This document shows, piece after piece, positions 1-6,313 of a stretch of DNA of 8,599 nucleotides; position 1 is the first letter of the stretch, and each line of letters begins with the position of its first letter. Origin of the DNA: Saprospiraceae bacterium (GTDB lineage: Bacteria > Bacteroidota > Bacteroidia > Chitinophagales > Saprospiraceae); contig JABDJM010000052.1 of the NCBI GenBank assembly GCA_013002475.1, positions 1-8,599 of the forward strand, in the 5' to 3' direction. The notes under the pieces were generated by a model that saw nothing but the letters and a program-made list of their open reading frames with translations, was not told the DNA's origin and did not search any database. A program made the position numbers and the translations under genes.

Positions 1-1209
1 GCTCATTTCTCGCAGGAAGGGAAGAAGATGTTTTCCCTTCAGATTGCCATACCTCCCAGTCTCGCGGATATCCCGAGTAAGTCCTTCGGTAGCCAGTCGA
101 ATCATCATGTCATTCTCTTCCGGGCCATCTTTCTCCATCTCGGGGGCGCGGTATTCCCAAGGGTCTTTTCTTCGCCAGACCCGATCGAACTTCTTTTGCT
201 GATCCGCCATATGGTCCCACATAGACTCCTCCGCATACTGCTGAATGGTAGGATCCAGGGTGGTGTATATTCTCAGGCCGTCCTTGAAGATGTTATACTT
301 ACTTCCATCAGACTTCCTGTACTCTTCCTGATCGAATATCCGGCTGAGTTCTTTTCTAAGTTCCATCCGGAAGTAGGGAGCAAGACCATCATTATGGGTT
401 TCCCGCCGAAAATTGGTCATGTCTAATGGAAGCAATCTAAGAGAATCATACTCAGGCCTGCTTAACAGATCGTTTTTGTGCATTTGTTTGAGCACGACCT
501 CCCGTCTTTTTTGTGTCCGCTCCGGGCGACGGATTGGATTATAAAGTGAAGGGTTCTTTAGCATCCCTACCAGGGTGGCAGCTTCCTGAACGCTAAGGGC
601 ATCCTGAGTTTTCCCAAAATAAATTTCAGAGGCGGCCCGTATCCCATAGGCACCGTTGATAAAATTGAATTTATTGAGGTACATCGCAATGATCTCCTCC
701 TTAGTATAACTTCTCTCCAGTTTCACAGCAATGATCCACTCCTTAAATTTTTGCAGAAGCCTTTCAAGCCCCGAACCAGGTTTTTTAGTAAAAAGTAGTT
801 TGGCCAGTTGCTGGGTGATCGTAGAAGCTCCACCAGCATTTGTTTGTCGAAGAAGACCCGTTTTTACCACAGCCCTGACTAATCCTCTAAAGTCTATTCC
901 CGAATGCCGGTGGTAACGCTCATCTTCCGTTGCAATAAGGGCATCAATAAGGTGTGGGCTGAGTTCCTCGTAATCTACAGGGATCCGGTTTTCTACATAA
1001 TATCGACCAAGGAGGGAGGCGTCGACGGCAAGGACCTCGGACGCTAAATTACTTTTTGGATTTTCCAGGTCTTCAAAACTGGGGAGGTCCTGATTCGCAA
1101 GGATCAGAATCAGCATTAAAACTGCCAGTATTCCTCCGAGGAGAAGTACCCATACCCAATTAAATGCCTTTTGGATCTTCAGAAAACTAAGTGGTGATTG
1201 GTCCGCCAT
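1..1209 (-). CDS. Class A penicillin-binding protein (PBP1A-type), 3' end missing
   Basis: This bifunctional cell-wall enzyme would polymerise lipid II glycan strands (GT51 domain) and cross-link the peptides (transpeptidase domain) on the outer face of the inner membrane. I read an open frame of 403 codons with no stop from the ATG at 1209 to the window edge. Residues 1-16 are a short cytoplasmic tail and about 17-39 a single hydrophobic membrane anchor. The GT51 domain follows: ATEDERYHRHSG at 93-104 holds the catalytic Glu95, GGASTITQQ at 126-134 is motif 2, and KEWIIAVKLE (156-165) with AMYLNKFNF (175-183) give the later motifs. YFGK at 197-200 ends the core. The linker begins near GLRIYTTLDP (311-320). 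The transpeptidase SxxK, SxN and KTG motifs lie beyond the edge, so cross-linking activity cannot be judged. It is the last gene seen in the aroB chain, 52 nt after aroB. No Shine-Dalgarno site is visible, only a run of A before the ATG. Confidence 0.95.
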   Translation of the reverse strand, partial: MADQSPLSFLKIQKAFNWVWVLLLGGILAVLMLILILANQDLPSFEDLENPKSNLASEVLAVDASLLGRYYVENRIPVDYEELSPHLIDALIATEDERYHRHSGIDFRGLVRAVVKTGLLRQTNAGGASTITQQLAKLLFTKKPGSGLERLLQKFKEWIIAVKLERSYTKEEIIAMYLNKFNFINGAYGIRAASEIYFGKTQDALSVQEAATLVGMLKNPSLYNPIRRPERTQKRREVVLKQMHKNDLLSRPEYDSLRLLPLDMTNFRRETHNDGLAPYFRMELRKELSRIFDQEEYRKSDGSKYNIFKDGLRIYTTLDPTIQQYAEESMWDHMADQQKKFDRVWRRKDPWEYRAPEMEKDGPEENDMMIRLATEGLTRDIRETGRYGNLKGKHLLPFLREMS

Positions 1210-1215
1210 TTTTTT

Positions 1216-1232
1216 GTGCTGTTCATTAGCAC
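1216..1232 (-). other. Small inverted repeat just upstream of the PBP start
   Basis: On the minus strand GTGCT and AGCAC form a perfect 5-bp stem with a 7-nt loop, followed by six A residues and then the PBP ATG. It is not a terminator in this direction, because A residues follow rather than U. It could influence ribosome access to the start codon, but a 5-bp stem also arises easily by chance. Confidence 0.3.
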
Positions 1233-1261
1233 GCTCCAAAATTATGAAAAACCTGCCTACA

Positions 1262-2317
1262 TCAGGAAGCTAAAAAGGAATTGACCCTAAGAATGGCCTT
1301 TCTGATCTCGTCCTGGGAGGCAGTTTGGTTGATTAACGAAATCCCAGGCTTACTTAGCATAGTAAAGTTGATCTGACCTCCCTCATTTTTTTTGTCATTT
1401 TCCATGATCTTGATAAGGTCATCCAAATTGAGGTCTAACGGCTTTGGTGAAAAGGTCCGTTTTAGATAGGCCATTATGATTTCAAGGTCTTTCTTTTCGA
1501 GGCCAGTCTTCTGAGAGAGAACGGACTCGACCATCATTCCCCAGGCGACGGCTTCGCCGTGCAGGAGAGGTTCTGATGAATTTAGCAACTGAGTTTCTAT
1601 GGCATGGCCTACCGTGTGGCCAAAGTTTAGCTTTTTTCGATCTGCCTGTTCATACAAATCCTTCTCAACGATATCCCTTTTTATCGAAACAGACTCAATG
1701 ATCGTTTTTTCCCAGTGAATATCTTCCAGGTCCCCTTTTTCGAAAAAGTCCTTACACTGATCAGGGGAAGCAATAAGTGCGTGTTTGATGACTTCTGCAA
1801 AACCAGATATCAATTCTCTTTTTGTTAGAGTCGATAAAAAATCAGGGTCAATAATAACCGTCTCTGGATCCCTGAAAACTCCAACAATATTTTTTACACC
1901 CAGAAAATCAACTCCTAATTTGCCACCAACGGAAGCATCGACTTGAGACAGTAATGTTGTTGGAACTTGTAAAAATGAAATCCCTCTTTTATAGGTAGCA
2001 GCACAAAAACCTCCCATGTCACCGATCACTCCCCCACCTAAATTTATGAGCAGCCCCTTTCGGTCAAATTTTTCCTCAAGCAAAAACGCCCAGATCTTTT
2101 TGCAGGTCTCCAGGGTCTTTTCCAATTCTCCATCGGGAATTTCGAGGACGGCAGTTCCCTTAGGGAGGGCTTCCTCAATTTTTGAGAGACAATGTTCTCT
2201 GGTATTTGGATCAACCAAAACGGCTACTTTGGAAAAGGAGGAGGCTTCCATAAACTCCTTAAGACTGGATGAAGCCTTTCCAAAATGTATTTGATAATTC
2301 TGTAGCCCTAATTGCAT
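1262..2317 (-). CDS. aroB: 3-dehydroquinate synthase
   Basis: This cytoplasmic NAD- and metal-dependent enzyme converts DAHP to 3-dehydroquinate, the second step of the shikimate pathway to chorismate. Its 351 residues are close to the usual bacterial length of about 350-370. The NAD-binding segment GGGVIGDMGGF is at 94-104, followed by YKRGI at 109-113, VPTTLLSQVDASVGGK at 118-133 and KNIVG at 142-146. The expected metal ligands are Glu175 in GFAEVIKHA, His234 in NFGHTVGHAIE and His253 in LLHGEAVAWGM. The late motif ENDKKN is at 306-311. No key residue is missing. It begins 33 nt after the small monooxygenase-fold gene and ends 52 nt before the PBP, so it is probably cotranscribed with both. 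The start ATG at 2317 places the N-terminus where the family normally begins, and there is no Shine-Dalgarno site. Confidence 0.97.
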   Translation of the reverse strand: MQLGLQNYQIHFGKASSSLKEFMEASSFSKVAVLVDPNTREHCLSKIEEALPKGTAVLEIPDGELEKTLETCKKIWAFLLEEKFDRKGLLINLGGGVIGDMGGFCAATYKRGISFLQVPTTLLSQVDASVGGKLGVDFLGVKNIVGVFRDPETVIIDPDFLSTLTKRELISGFAEVIKHALIASPDQCKDFFEKGDLEDIHWEKTIIESVSIKRDIVEKDLYEQADRKKLNFGHTVGHAIETQLLNSSEPLLHGEAVAWGMMVESVLSQKTGLEKKDLEIIMAYLKRTFSPKPLDLNLDDLIKIMENDKKNEGGQINFTMLSKPGISLINQTASQDEIRKAILRVNSFLAS

Positions 2318-2321
2318 CTGA

Positions 2322-2329
2322 CAAAAATA
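2322..2329 (-). promoter_or_regulatory. aroB: Candidate Bacteroidota -7 box before aroB
   Basis: The minus strand reads TATTTTTG here, an exact match to the Bacteroidota -7 consensus TAnnTTTG. It ends only 4 nt before the aroB ATG, so a transcript starting from it would be leaderless or nearly so. The nearest TTG that could act as a -33 element is at 2344-2346, only 14 nt upstream, which is shorter than the usual spacing of about 19. It may simply be an AT-rich leader. Confidence 0.2.
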
Positions 2330-2350
2330 AAGGATGATCTATTCAATTGC

Positions 2351-2635
2351 TTACCCGCAGTAGACAGTTGACCAGGCCTGAGCTCTTTCCGCAAACATGG
2401 CCTTCGTTTTGGCCCAGGTCCCTTTGAATAAACTGGAGGATCGATAATTATTCAGTTGGTCTTCTGATTCCCATTCTGAGATGGTAAAAAAGGTTTCACC
2501 CTGAACTCCACGCATCAATTTCACAGAATGGCACCCTGGAAACGCTTCGATCTTTGGCTTGACAGCTGAAAACAATGATCTGAAGTCCTGTTCATTTTCT
2601 TTGGGAAAAACCATTTTGACGATTCTGGTTATCAT
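2351..2635 (-). CDS. Small antibiotic-biosynthesis-monooxygenase-fold protein (ABM-like)
   Basis: This 94-residue protein has the size and pattern of a ferredoxin-like dimeric alpha/beta barrel domain (the ABM/YgiN group). MITRIVKMVF is a first strand. A helix with FRSLFSAVKPKIEAFPG (18-34) follows, then a strand at HSVKLMRGV and the typical FFTISEWESEDQLNNYR block (49-65). The C-terminal helix has FKGTWAKTKAMFAERAQAW (70-88). Family members include cofactor-free quinone or polyketide monooxygenases and heme-degrading enzymes, but many have no known substrate, and I see nothing here that picks one. The frame extends upstream to 2704, but I chose the ATG at 2635 because the domain begins there. 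That ATG overlaps the stop of the upstream SAM gene as ATGA, which implies translational coupling. The upstream extension would lie wholly inside the neighbouring gene. Confidence 0.8.
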   Translation of the reverse strand: MITRIVKMVFPKENEQDFRSLFSAVKPKIEAFPGCHSVKLMRGVQGETFFTISEWESEDQLNNYRSSSLFKGTWAKTKAMFAERAQAWSTVYCG

Positions 2636-3402
2636 GGACGAAACTTTATTTGAAGGGTTGAACCTTTGCTTATTCCATGTAAGGTGGAGCCGTCCCCCAT
2701 ACAAACACCAAAGGTCAGGAACCCGGCAGCGTTGAAGAGTGCAAAGGTGTCTCCCACCGGAACGCCGGCAAGAGAATTTAGAACTGCGTTTACCGTTAAA
2801 TGTGGTTTTAGGAGGATCTCAAATGCCCTTTGTTGACAGACCTCCTGAAAAAGGTCTCTATGAATATTGCTGACCAGATTTCCATAATTATCAATGTGGA
2901 CGATGGCCCCGCGAATATCATTTTCTCCACCAATGGCTGTCAGAGCGATCGCATTATTCATGGAAGAAACAGCTTCCGAATATTCTCCGGGTGGAGGGCT
3001 TGAAAAGAATTTGGCCACCATCCACCCTATTGACTCGTGAAACGAGGACCATTGATGATTCTTTTTAAGATACCTAAAGACCTCTCCAATTCCGTCAGAT
3101 GAGATCAAGGATACCAATCCATTGTCGGGTGCCAGGATCCAATGATCGCCAAGCCTGGCCAAAATGAAATCCTCTTCTTCCGGGTTCTGGTTATTGACAC
3201 CAACAAAATGCAGGGTATCCTTTGGATAAAAGGAATATGCATTCTTCACCACATAAGCGGCATGGACAATATCGAAAGGAGGAATTTGATGACTGATATC
3301 CGCGATATTCAGAGAGGGATTACTAGCCAATAGTGCACCCTTTAGAGCGCCTACATAGTAGTCTTTGTCTCCATAATCTGTGGTGAGGGTCAAAATTGCC
3401 AT
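2632..3402 (-). CDS. SAM hydroxide adenosyltransferase-like protein (DUF62, chlorinase/fluorinase superfamily)
   Basis: Members of this family split S-adenosylmethionine to adenosine and methionine using water, and a few relatives use halide ions. The protein has 256 residues, a normal length. The N-terminal signature TDYGDKDYYVGALKG is at 8-22, ISHQIPPFD at 36-44, PDNG at 92-95 and HIDNYGNLVSNI at 169-180. The C-terminal barrel ends with NAAGFLTFG (224-232) and GISKGSTLQIKF (243-254). The position where I expect a catalytic Asp (GVD in the Bacteroidota forms I recall) reads GVN, with Asn70. The later conserved Asp-containing segment reads SSFHESIGW (119-127). Activity is therefore uncertain, although the fold is secure. 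It is the first gene of the leftward chain, divergent from phoH, a pairing I recall from other Bacteroidota. Its stop overlaps the start of the ABM-like gene. The ATG at 3402 puts the family motif at the expected distance. Confidence 0.88.
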   Translation of the reverse strand: MAILTLTTDYGDKDYYVGALKGALLASNPSLNIADISHQIPPFDIVHAAYVVKNAYSFYPKDTLHFVGVNNQNPEEEDFILARLGDHWILAPDNGLVSLISSDGIGEVFRYLKKNHQWSSFHESIGWMVAKFFSSPPPGEYSEAVSSMNNAIALTAIGGENDIRGAIVHIDNYGNLVSNIHRDLFQEVCQQRAFEILLKPHLTVNAVLNSLAGVPVGDTFALFNAAGFLTFGVCMGDGSTLHGISKGSTLQIKFRP

Positions 3403-3431
3403 CTCTGAATTATTGGCCCCAGGCGGGGATT

Positions 3432-3439
3432 TAAAGGTA
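3432..3439 (-). promoter_or_regulatory. Possible -7 promoter box for the leftward SAM-gene/aroB chain
   Basis: The minus strand reads TACCTTTA, which matches five of the six fixed positions of TAnnTTTG. Transcription would start roughly 20-25 nt before the ATG at 3402, a sensible leader length. No TTG is seen at the expected -33 spacing, so this is a weak call. Confidence 0.25.
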
Positions 3440-3568
3440 AATTAATATCCTGGAAATTATCAGCCTGCTGAAGGGTCCCTGAGTTAAATCCACCGGAAAA
3501 CTACTCCTTGCATCATTCAGGGAAAATATGCAACTTCTGTATATTGCATTGGAAAAACCGAGCATAGG

Positions 3569-3588
3569 ACCCAAAGACTGGGTTTTTT
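3569..3588 (+). terminator. Terminator-like hairpin in the phoH leader
   Basis: ACCCA (3569-3573) pairs with TGGGT (3579-3583) around the loop AAGAC and is followed by five more T residues, the form of a weak intrinsic terminator in the rightward direction. It lies about 35 nt before the phoH start. An upstream AAAAACC (3553-3559) could instead pair with GGTTTTT (3581-3587), which would break the hairpin. This may be a leader attenuator or the end of a short rightward transcript, and it could also be chance. Confidence 0.3.
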
Positions 3589-3623
3589 GTTAGCCTTTCA
3601 CACAAAAGAAAAAACATCCGGTA

Positions 3624-4655
3624 TTGAGCGAAATCATTCTTACTGTTCAAGACGTTAATCCAGTCGACCTATACGGGGAGAAAAACGTCAAACTAAATCT
3701 TCTTCAAAAAGCTTTTCCAGATCTTACCATTACCTCCCGAGGAAATTCTCTGAAAATTATTGGCGAAAAAAAACAGGCTCAACAAGCAAAGGGCAAGTTT
3801 GAAACTATGGTGCGCCTGCTGAAGGAGCATCAGGAATTATCTGTGCAGACCGTCGAGGATCTTCTTGGTGGTGAAAATCCCTATGAACATAAACTCAGTC
3901 AATTCAGCGCTGGTAATGCGACCATCTTACACGGGCGTAATGGTAAACCCATAAAAGCTAAAACCCGCAACCAGAAAAAATTGGTGGATGCCAGTGAATC
4001 CCAGGATATAGTATTTGCACTTGGGCCTGCCGGAACTGGGAAAACTTATACCGCAGTGGCTTTGGCAGTGAGGGCATTAAAAAATAAACTTGTCAAGAAG
4101 ATAATTCTCACCCGACCTGCTGTGGAAGCAGGAGAAAGCTTAGGGTTTTTGCCCGGAGATCTAAAAGACAAAGTGGATCCATACCTGCGACCATTATATG
4201 ATGCTTTGGACGACATGTTGCCCATAGAAAAGCTCAATTACTTTATGACCAACAGGGTGATCGAAGTGGCTCCTCTGGCATTCATGCGTGGACGGACTCT
4301 AGATAATGCATTCATCATTTTGGACGAAGGGCAAAACGCCACCTCTTTGCAAATAAAAATGTTTTTAACCCGACTAGGTCCATCAGCCAAGTGCATTGTC
4401 ACCGGGGATCTCTCCCAGGTAGATCTTCCTTTCAAACAAAAATCCGGTTTAAGAAGAGCTATTGACCTTCTTAAGGACCTGGAGGGAATCGGGATCGTGA
4501 GACTAACTGCAGATGATGTGGTCAGGCATAGACTAGTCAAACAGATCATCAGGGCCTACCAGAAACAGGATGATGATGATCAATTCCGAAAAGAGAACAA
4601 AAACAAAAATTCAGAAAGTACCCCGAATACAGGAGGAGGACGACCAGCCGTTTAG
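3624..4655 (+). CDS. phoH: PhoH-family ATPase
   Basis: PhoH proteins are cytoplasmic P-loop ATPases of the superfamily 1 helicase type. They are linked to RNA metabolism and, in some species, phosphate or stress responses, but the exact role is unsettled. The 343 residues comprise a small N-terminal domain (about 10-80, with [15 protein letters not shown] at 34-48) and the ATPase core. Walker A GPAGTGKT is at 134-141, [18 protein letters not shown] at 163-180, Walker [10 protein letters not shown] at 230-238, the sensor GDLSQVDLP at 261-269 and VVRHRLV at 299-305. The C-terminal tail (about 315-343) is low-complexity, rich in Asp, Lys and Asn and then Gly, and is probably disordered. The start is TTG at 3624: there is no in-frame ATG between the stop at 3591 and the conserved N-terminus, and the sequence from MSEIILT fits the family. 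It leads a rightward chain with osmC (1-nt gap) and aroA. Confidence 0.95.
   Translation: MSEIILTVQDVNPVDLYGEKNVKLNLLQKAFPDLTITSRGNSLKIIGEKKQAQQAKGKFETMVRLLKEHQELSVQTVEDLLGGENPYEHKLSQFSAGNATILHGRNGKPIKAKTRNQKKLVDASESQDIVFALGPAGTGKTYTAVALAVRALKNKLVKKIILTRPAVEAGESLGFLPGDLKDKVDPYLRPLYDALDDMLPIEKLNYFMTNRVIEVAPLAFMRGRTLDNAFIILDEGQNATSLQIKMFLTRLGPSAKCIVTGDLSQVDLPFKQKSGLRRAIDLLKDLEGIGIVRLTADDVVRHRLVKQIIRAYQKQDDDDQFRKENKNKNSESTPNTGGGRPAV
4631..4640 (+). promoter_or_regulatory. Purine-rich, Shine-Dalgarno-like run upstream of the OsmC gene
   Basis: AGGAGGAGGA sits inside the phoH 3' end, where it encodes part of the Gly-Gly-Gly-Arg tail. Its end is 16 nt from the ATG at 4657, too far for a standard Shine-Dalgarno site, and this phylum makes little use of them. 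It may only be a codon effect. Confidence 0.2.
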
Positions 4656-4656
4656 C

Positions 4657-5070
4657 ATGACTTCTAAAATTACTTACCTGGGAGATCTCAGGACCCAGGC
4701 CATCCACATAAAATCAGGTGAGCAAATCATCACGGATGCTCCTACCGATAATAATGGCAAGGGCGAGGCATTTTCGCCTACTGACCTGGTCGCCACCGCC
4801 TTGGGTTCCTGCATGATCACCGTCATGGGAATTTGGGCAAGGAATCATCAGGTAAATATTGACCAGGCTGAATTAGAGATCACAAAAATCATGGCTCCAG
4901 GCCCGAGAAGGATTTCTCAAATTGATGTGTTGATCCGGATGCCTAACCACCCCTACTCTTCCGAAGAAAAAAAGAAGCTGGAACATTTGGCTAAAACATG
5001 CCCAGTGGCTCTAAGCCTGCATGCTGACATAATTCAACAAATTGAGTTTCTTTGGACGCATGAAGCTTAG
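4657..5070 (+). CDS. OsmC/Ohr-family protein
   Basis: OsmC-family proteins reduce organic and fatty-acid hydroperoxides in the cytoplasm using a reactive cysteine pair. This one has 137 residues, the normal length. The conserved segment GEAFSPTDLVATALGSCM (36-53) contains the peroxidatic-type Cys52, and the resolving-type Cys115 lies in LAKTCPVALSLHADI (111-125). Both cysteines are present, so redox activity is plausible. The frame stays open upstream to 4570, inside phoH, but I chose the ATG at 4657 because the family begins at MTSKITYLGD and because it follows the phoH TAG with one base between, as expected for coupled genes. The last 11 nt overlap the aroA start. It resembles the YhfA-like OsmC branch more than Ohr, which I infer from the motifs only. 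Confidence 0.9.
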   Translation: MTSKITYLGDLRTQAIHIKSGEQIITDAPTDNNGKGEAFSPTDLVATALGSCMITVMGIWARNHQVNIDQAELEITKIMAPGPRRISQIDVLIRMPNHPYSSEEKKKLEHLAKTCPVALSLHADIIQQIEFLWTHEA

Positions 5071-6313
5071 GCTAAGTTTTAACTCTGACAGAATAGTAGG
5101 AAGAATCCAACTCCCTGGTTCAAAAAGCATCGCTAACCGAGCTTTGATTTTGAATGCCCTAAGCAAAGATTCCCAACCTTTTTCCAACCTCTCAGATTCC
5201 AAGGACACCCAAACTTTGGAGCAACTCTTAGATCAGTCCGGCAGCAACTATGATGCAGGACCGGCGGGAACTACCTTCCGGTTTTTGACAGCCTACCTGG
5301 CTTTGCAACCCGGAACTCAAACCCTGACCGGCTCGGCCCGAATGCTGGAACGACCCATCGGTCCACTTGTAGAGGCTCTAAATTCATTGGGTGCAGACAT
5401 CAGCTACTCGGGAAAGCCCGGTTTTCCACCTTTGGAGATAGGACCATGGCAAGGAAACGGAACAGATTCCATTAGCATCCCCGCAAATATTAGCAGTCAG
5501 TTCATTTCTGCCTTACTTATGGTCGGGCCTCGCCTTCCTCAGGGATTAAAGCTTCAGCTTCAGGGGAAGGTTGTATCAAAACCCTATTTGGAAATGACTC
5601 TTGCTCTGATGAAAACCTTTGGGGCCGATTCTGTGTGGGAAAAGGATACGATTAAGATCCCAGTTGGTGAGTATGTAACACCATCCGGATTCAATGTGGA
5701 ATCAGATTGGAGTGCGGCAAGCTATTATTATTCTATGGCGGCGGTAGCTCCGGTGGCTGAAATCGAGCTTTTGGGTCTTAGCTTGCAAAGCGTCCAGGGA
5801 GATTCAATTCTTCCTAAGCTTATGAAAAAATTTGGCGTAGAAACTTATCCTACCAAGGGCGGGGTTAAGATTGTCAAAGAGAGTCCGCCTAAATCATTTT
5901 TTGAGCAAGACTTTCTCACCTGCCCTGACCTTGCTCAAACACTGGCTGTCTGTTGTGGCCTCTGTGGAGTTCATGGTTTGTTTACAGGATTAGAAACTTT
6001 AAAGATCAAGGAAACCGACAGGATAGAGGCTTTAAAGAATGAACTAAAAAAGATCTCCGTAAAATTTATTCCCATCCCCCGGAAGTTCTCCCGCGATACC
6101 AGCAAAGAATGGTTCTTGCTAGAGGATAAAGCAGAATTAGATTCGCCAACTTTTGAAACCTATCACGATCATCGAATGGCAATGTCTTTTGCTCCATGTG
6201 CCATTGTAGGACCAATTTTCATTAAGGATCCTTCAGTAATTGAAAAATCTTATCCTGGATTCTGGAAAGATCTGGGCTCGCTAGGCTTCAGCGTAGAGAT
6301 GCTCCAATCCTAA
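5060..6313 (+). CDS. aroA: 3-phosphoshikimate 1-carboxyvinyltransferase (EPSP synthase)
   Basis: This cytoplasmic enzyme joins shikimate-3-phosphate and phosphoenolpyruvate to give EPSP, the sixth step of the chorismate pathway. From the ATG at 5060 it has 417 residues, usual for the shorter bacterial forms. Motifs in order are GSKSIANRA (20-28; Lys22, Ser23, Arg27), GPAGTTFRF (67-75), ERPIGPL (97-103; Arg98), SSQFISALLM (145-154), CPDLAQTLA (288-296; catalytic Asp290), IKETDRIEAL (316-325; Glu318, Arg321), YHDHRMAMSF (368-377; Arg372) and EKSYPGFW (395-402; Lys396). The class I pattern SSQF is kept, but NAGTxxRP is replaced by PAGTTFRF, a variant I recall from Bacteroidota. An in-frame TTG at 5042 would add six residues. 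I prefer the ATG, which overlaps the OsmC gene by 11 nt and suggests coupled translation. Its 3' end overlaps pabB on the other strand by 33 bp. Confidence 0.96.
   Translation: MKLRLSFNSDRIVGRIQLPGSKSIANRALILNALSKDSQPFSNLSDSKDTQTLEQLLDQSGSNYDAGPAGTTFRFLTAYLALQPGTQTLTGSARMLERPIGPLVEALNSLGADISYSGKPGFPPLEIGPWQGNGTDSISIPANISSQFISALLMVGPRLPQGLKLQLQGKVVSKPYLEMTLALMKTFGADSVWEKDTIKIPVGEYVTPSGFNVESDWSAASYYYSMAAVAPVAEIELLGLSLQSVQGDSILPKLMKKFGVETYPTKGGVKIVKESPPKSFFEQDFLTCPDLAQTLAVCCGLCGVHGLFTGLETLKIKETDRIEALKNELKKISVKFIPIPRKFSRDTSKEWFLLEDKAELDSPTFETYHDHRMAMSFAPCAIVGPIFIKDPSVIEKSYPGFWKDLGSLGFSVEMLQS
6281..6313. other. Convergent overlap of the aroA and pabB 3' ends
   Basis: The aroA TAA is at 6311-6313 and the pabB stop, read on the minus strand, is at 6281-6283. 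The final 11 codons of each gene, counting the stops, are therefore complementary to the other gene's end. Any terminator for either transcript must lie inside the opposite gene. Confidence 0.95.

Larger units (their letters stand above)
3403..3623. other. Divergent intergenic region between the SAM-enzyme gene and phoH
   Basis: This 221-bp stretch must carry the promoters of both the leftward chain and the rightward phoH-osmC-aroA chain. I found no exact TAnnTTTG box in it on either strand. It holds a near-match leftward -7 box at 3432-3439, a short GC-rich inverted repeat (CCCC at 3417-3420, GGGG at 3425-3428) near the SAM-gene start, and the hairpin with a T run at 3569-3588. No tRNA or coding frame of note is visible. 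Confidence 0.7.

Noticed and set aside
28..426. Plus-strand open frame of 132 codons
   Set aside because: It lies antisense to the GT51/linker region of the PBP gene, which has clear family motifs. The plus-strand translation shows no recognisable domain.
2636..2704. N-terminal extension of the ABM-like protein
   Set aside because: It would overlap the DUF62 coding region by over 70 nt. The ATGA start at 2635 fits both the domain boundary and coupling.
3591..3599. TAGCCTTTC as a phoH -7 promoter box
   Set aside because: The TTT is offset by one base from the TAnnTTTG spacing, and no TTG lies at the -33 distance.
4046..4549. Minus-strand open frames across the phoH ATPase core
   Set aside because: The plus strand carries intact Walker A and B motifs here, so the antisense frames are shadows.
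4570..4656. N-terminal extension of the OsmC-family protein from an upstream ATG
   Set aside because: It would lie entirely within phoH, its sequence is lysine- and glutamate-rich with no family similarity, and the domain begins at the ATG at 4657.
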